Source: CAZPMT01 sp964587655 (lineage in GTDB: Bacteria > Hydrogenedentota > Hydrogenedentia > Hydrogenedentales > SLHB01). From it: DNA of 24,676 bases. Made by a program: the position numbers and the translations under genes. Position 1 is the stretch's first letter; each line of letters opens with the position of its first letter. The stretch spans positions 1 to 24,676 of the forward strand of contig CAZPMT010000080.1 of the NCBI GenBank assembly GCA_964587655.1, in the 5' to 3' direction. Shown here piece after piece: positions 23,221-24,676 of this stretch. The notes under the pieces are model-generated. The model was not told the origin of the DNA. It made no database searches and saw only the letters and a program-made list of their open reading frames with translations.

Positions 23221-23788
23221 AGCCTGATCTCCCGTAACCGGCTTCCTCGAGCATCGTCCGCAAGCGCCGCCTGGCTCGAAATGCGCGAACCTTAACCAGC
23301 GTCTGTGACCAACCCATACGTTCGGCAATCGTGCGAACGTCGCATTCTTCGAAATACATAAGCGTCAACACAACGCGATCCTTCTGAGGTAACCGTTCGA
23401 GCAGGACATATAGATGCTCGGCGGCCTCTGAGGGGGCCTGCGCTTCCGGAGGTGAAGCCAGAACCCGTTCATGCCATTCCTCGAGCGGAACGGTTCGCTC
23501 CTGTTCCCTCCGCCGGACCTTCCAGTAGCGATAGCCGGCCCGCGACGCGATCCTGCGTAGCCAATGGAGGAAAGGCGCCTGCGGACGATATCGCGGCATA
23601 CTCCGGTAGGCATCGACGAATACCTGTTGCACAAGCTCGCGAAGATCATTGCGATTTCGTGTATACCGGGACAACTGTCTTGCGATATCGGCTTCATAAC
23701 GCCGGACAAGGCGCGCATATGCCGCCTCGTCGCCGCGAAGGCTGGCGTCGATGTCAAGCCGGTCAGTATCATGGGCTTCGCTCTGCAA
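23213..23788 (-). CDS. ECF RNA polymerase sigma factor (sigma-70 family, RpoE-like)
   Basis: A 191-residue protein with region 2 (RGDEAAYARLVRRYEADIAR, ELVQQVFVDAYRSMPRYRP, FLHWLRRIASRAGYRYWK) and region 4 (LERLPQKDRVVLTLMYFEEC, RTIAERMGWSQTLVKVRAFR, ARRRLRTMLEE), the normal length for the ECF group. The start is TTG 23788; a stop lies a few codons upstream in this frame and no in-frame ATG is available. It directs RNA polymerase to a stress or surface regulon, released by the membrane protein encoded next. A candidate ECF promoter at 23832-23861, about 40 bases upstream, points to autoregulation, and its mirror copy drives the divergent EF-hand gene. Confidence 0.93.
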   Translation of the reverse strand: MQSEAHDTDRLDIDASLRGDEAAYARLVRRYEADIARQLSRYTRNRNDLRELVQQVFVDAYRSMPRYRPQAPFLHWLRRIASRAGYRYWKVRRREQERTVPLEEWHERVLASPPEAQAPSEAAEHLYVLLERLPQKDRVVLTLMYFEECDVRTIAERMGWSQTLVKVRAFRARRRLRTMLEEAGYGRSGYE

Positions 23789-23831
23789 TCCGTCATTTAC
23801 CCTTACGACAGTCTATGATCTTCAAAAGGAA

Positions 23832-23861
23832 TAATGCACGCTTCCGGGCAAAAGGTTACAC
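23832..23861 (-). promoter_or_regulatory. Candidate ECF promoter of the sigma operon
   Basis: On the minus strand GTGTAACC (23854-23861) is followed after 13 bases by CGTGCATTA (23832-23840). The TGTAAC / CGTC-like pair resembles ECF -35/-10 elements (for example the sigma-X type), although the spacer is somewhat shorter than usual. The same arrangement occurs on the other strand at 23883-23912. Confidence 0.6.
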
Positions 23862-23882
23862 CTCAGAGGATAGAATAAAACA

Positions 23883-23912
23883 GTGTAACCAAAACATCCT
23901 TGGCGTCCATTA
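23883..23912 (+). promoter_or_regulatory. Candidate ECF promoter of the EF-hand gene
   Basis: GTGTAACC (23883-23890), 13 bases, then CGTCCATTA (23904-23912). It matches the divergent copy in all eight bases of the first box and eight of nine in the second at identical spacing. It would give a leader of about 100 bases before ATG 24024. Confidence 0.6.
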
Positions 23913-24023
23913 CTACTGCGAGCCCGGGATCGGGGACAAGCCCGGTCTCGGCTGGGCCGAACGGAAGTCATGAAGAGAACGGCCCGAAACGCGGTTGAAC
24001 AATAACTGAAAGGAGAATGAAAG

Positions 24024-24497
24024 ATGCGAAAAGGAATGGTGTTCGGGATCGCGATTGTGGCTATAGGCGCCCTGTTGGCTCTGCCTGCCATTGCGCAGGA
24101 CGATGGGAGCACAAGACGTCTCAACCTGCCGCGTCTGGCCCAGATCTTGCACCAAGCGGACGCCAACGGCGATCACGAAGTGACGTTTGAGGAACTGAGC
24201 GCGAAGTACCCGAAGGCGACCCAGGAGGCGTTTGACCGTCTGGACCGGAACGATGACGGCGTGCTGAGCAAGGCCGACGTCCCGAAGCGTGTTGTGCGCA
24301 ACTGGCTGCACCGCCTGTACGAAAAGCTTCGCGACGCGGATACCAACGGCGATGGAAGCGTCACCTATGAGGAGGCCTCGGCCGCAATGCCTCGGATGAC
24401 GCAGGCGATCTTCGACCGTCTGGACCGGAACAACGACGGCGTGATCAGCAAGGAAGACCGCCGGCGCGCGGAAGATGACGACGACACAGAGGAGTGA
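24024..24497 (+). CDS. Secreted EF-hand calcium-binding protein
   Basis: ATG 24024 follows AAAGGAG at eight bases. A signal peptide (MRKGMVFGIAIVAIGALLAL, then PAIAQ) leads to a 157-residue protein with four EF-hand loops: DANGDHEVTFEEL, DRNDDGVLSKADV, DTNGDGSVTYEEA and DRNNDGVISKEDR. The second pair repeats the first closely at DNA level, so the gene arose by doubling a two-EF-hand unit. The tail is acidic (EDDDDTEE). It should bind calcium outside the cytoplasm. It is divergent from the ECF sigma operon and shares a mirrored promoter with it, so it is probably a target of that sigma factor and possibly part of its signalling. Confidence 0.9.
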   Translation: MRKGMVFGIAIVAIGALLALPAIAQDDGSTRRLNLPRLAQILHQADANGDHEVTFEELSAKYPKATQEAFDRLDRNDDGVLSKADVPKRVVRNWLHRLYEKLRDADTNGDGSVTYEEASAAMPRMTQAIFDRLDRNNDGVISKEDRRRAEDDDDTEE

Positions 24498-24508
24498 CAC
24501 CAGGTTGG

Positions 24509-24538
24509 CAGCGGCGGGGTTCTCGAGCCCCGCCGCTG
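24509..24538 (+). terminator. Strong hairpin behind the EF-hand gene
   Basis: CAGCGGCGGGG (24509-24519) and CCCCGCCGCTG (24528-24538) form a perfect 11-bp stem with an 8-base loop, 11 bases after the stop. No U-tract follows, so it is a terminator-like or RNA-stabilising hairpin rather than a classic intrinsic terminator. Confidence 0.6.
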
Positions 24539-24594
24539 AATCGCATAAAGAGAAGACGCGTCAAAGCAAACCCATGAGAAAGGGAAGGCACCAC

Positions 24595-24651
24595 ATGAAC
24601 AAGAAGACGGCATTGAGCTTGGCGCTAGCCCGGATTTCTCACCACTTGTAA
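24595..24651 (+). pseudogene. Truncated signal-peptide ORF (18 residues), possibly interrupted by an insertion
   Basis: An AGGGAAGG ribosome-binding site precedes ATG 24595. The start of the protein, MNKKTALSLALA, is typical of a signal peptide, but the frame changes character and stops (RISHHL, then TAA). An imperfect inverted repeat (GCCCGGATTT at 24628-24637, AAATCGGGC at 24653-24661) begins where the signal peptide stops making sense. This is consistent with a mobile element end or a misassembled contig edge. The evidence is thin. Confidence 0.35.
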
Positions 24652-24676
24652 CAAATCGGGCCGTCAGATGTAGTAT

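Noticed and set aside
1..24676. tRNA, rRNA, riboswitches, complete insertion sequences or phage genes
   Set aside because: I found no cloverleaf, conserved rRNA, riboswitch core, transposase or phage structural gene on either strand.

Overview
The window is a GC-rich bacterial segment dominated by secreted enzymes and carrying a DUF1559-type prepilin, an ECF sigma/anti-sigma operon and many signal peptides. This gene style is common in the Planctomycetota/Lentisphaerota/Hydrogenedentota (PVC-like) region of the tree. I favour a Hydrogenedentota-like bacterium, but this is inference from gene content, not from a marker gene. The right edge runs into a broken signal-peptide ORF and an inverted-repeat-like junction, so the window may end at a repeated element.

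Layout: (1) 1-387, start of a prepilin-like protein (-). (2) 515-6091, two paralogous GntR/LacI chimeric regulators, one on each strand, flanking a surface protein with calcium-binding repeats (-) and a TPR protein (+). (3) 6207-9352, a secreted alpha/alpha-barrel-like protein and a secreted CocE/S15-type hydrolase (+). (4) 17526-9504, a minus-strand operon of carbohydrate-active genes in the order GH172 (DUF2961), a short carbohydrate-binding-like ORF, a pectate-lyase-fold protein, a GH98-like protein and a DUF6259 glycosidase-like protein. (5) 17527-18502, a gene-poor stretch with the operon promoter and an acyl-CoA synthetase remnant. (6) 18503-22261, an ankyrin lipoprotein (-), a ceramidase-fold hydrolase (+) and a CE15-like esterase (-). 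(7) 22503-24497, an ECF sigma / membrane anti-sigma-like / Spy-CpxP-like operon (-) divergent from an EF-hand protein (+).

The central part looks like a glycan-degradation locus. Two regulators with almost identical DNA-binding domains probably read the same operator. A palindrome, TGTAATTACA, with single-mismatch copies, sits on or near candidate promoters of the CAZyme operon, the CocE gene, the calcium-repeat gene and regulator 1.

The most unusual structure is a family of 27-bp palindromes (ACAGTTTGTC-N7-GACAAACTGT). Five full copies and one half copy are present. Two full copies lie inside protein-coding genes, in the same reading frame, and add the nine residues T-V-C-x-x-x-T-N-C; a third supplies the stop codon of a small ORF. 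The 27-nt length is a multiple of three. A REPIN-like double hairpin and a third inverted repeat (AATCCAAAATCC type) are also present. The sigma operon and the EF-hand gene share a strikingly symmetric pair of divergent ECF-type promoters.
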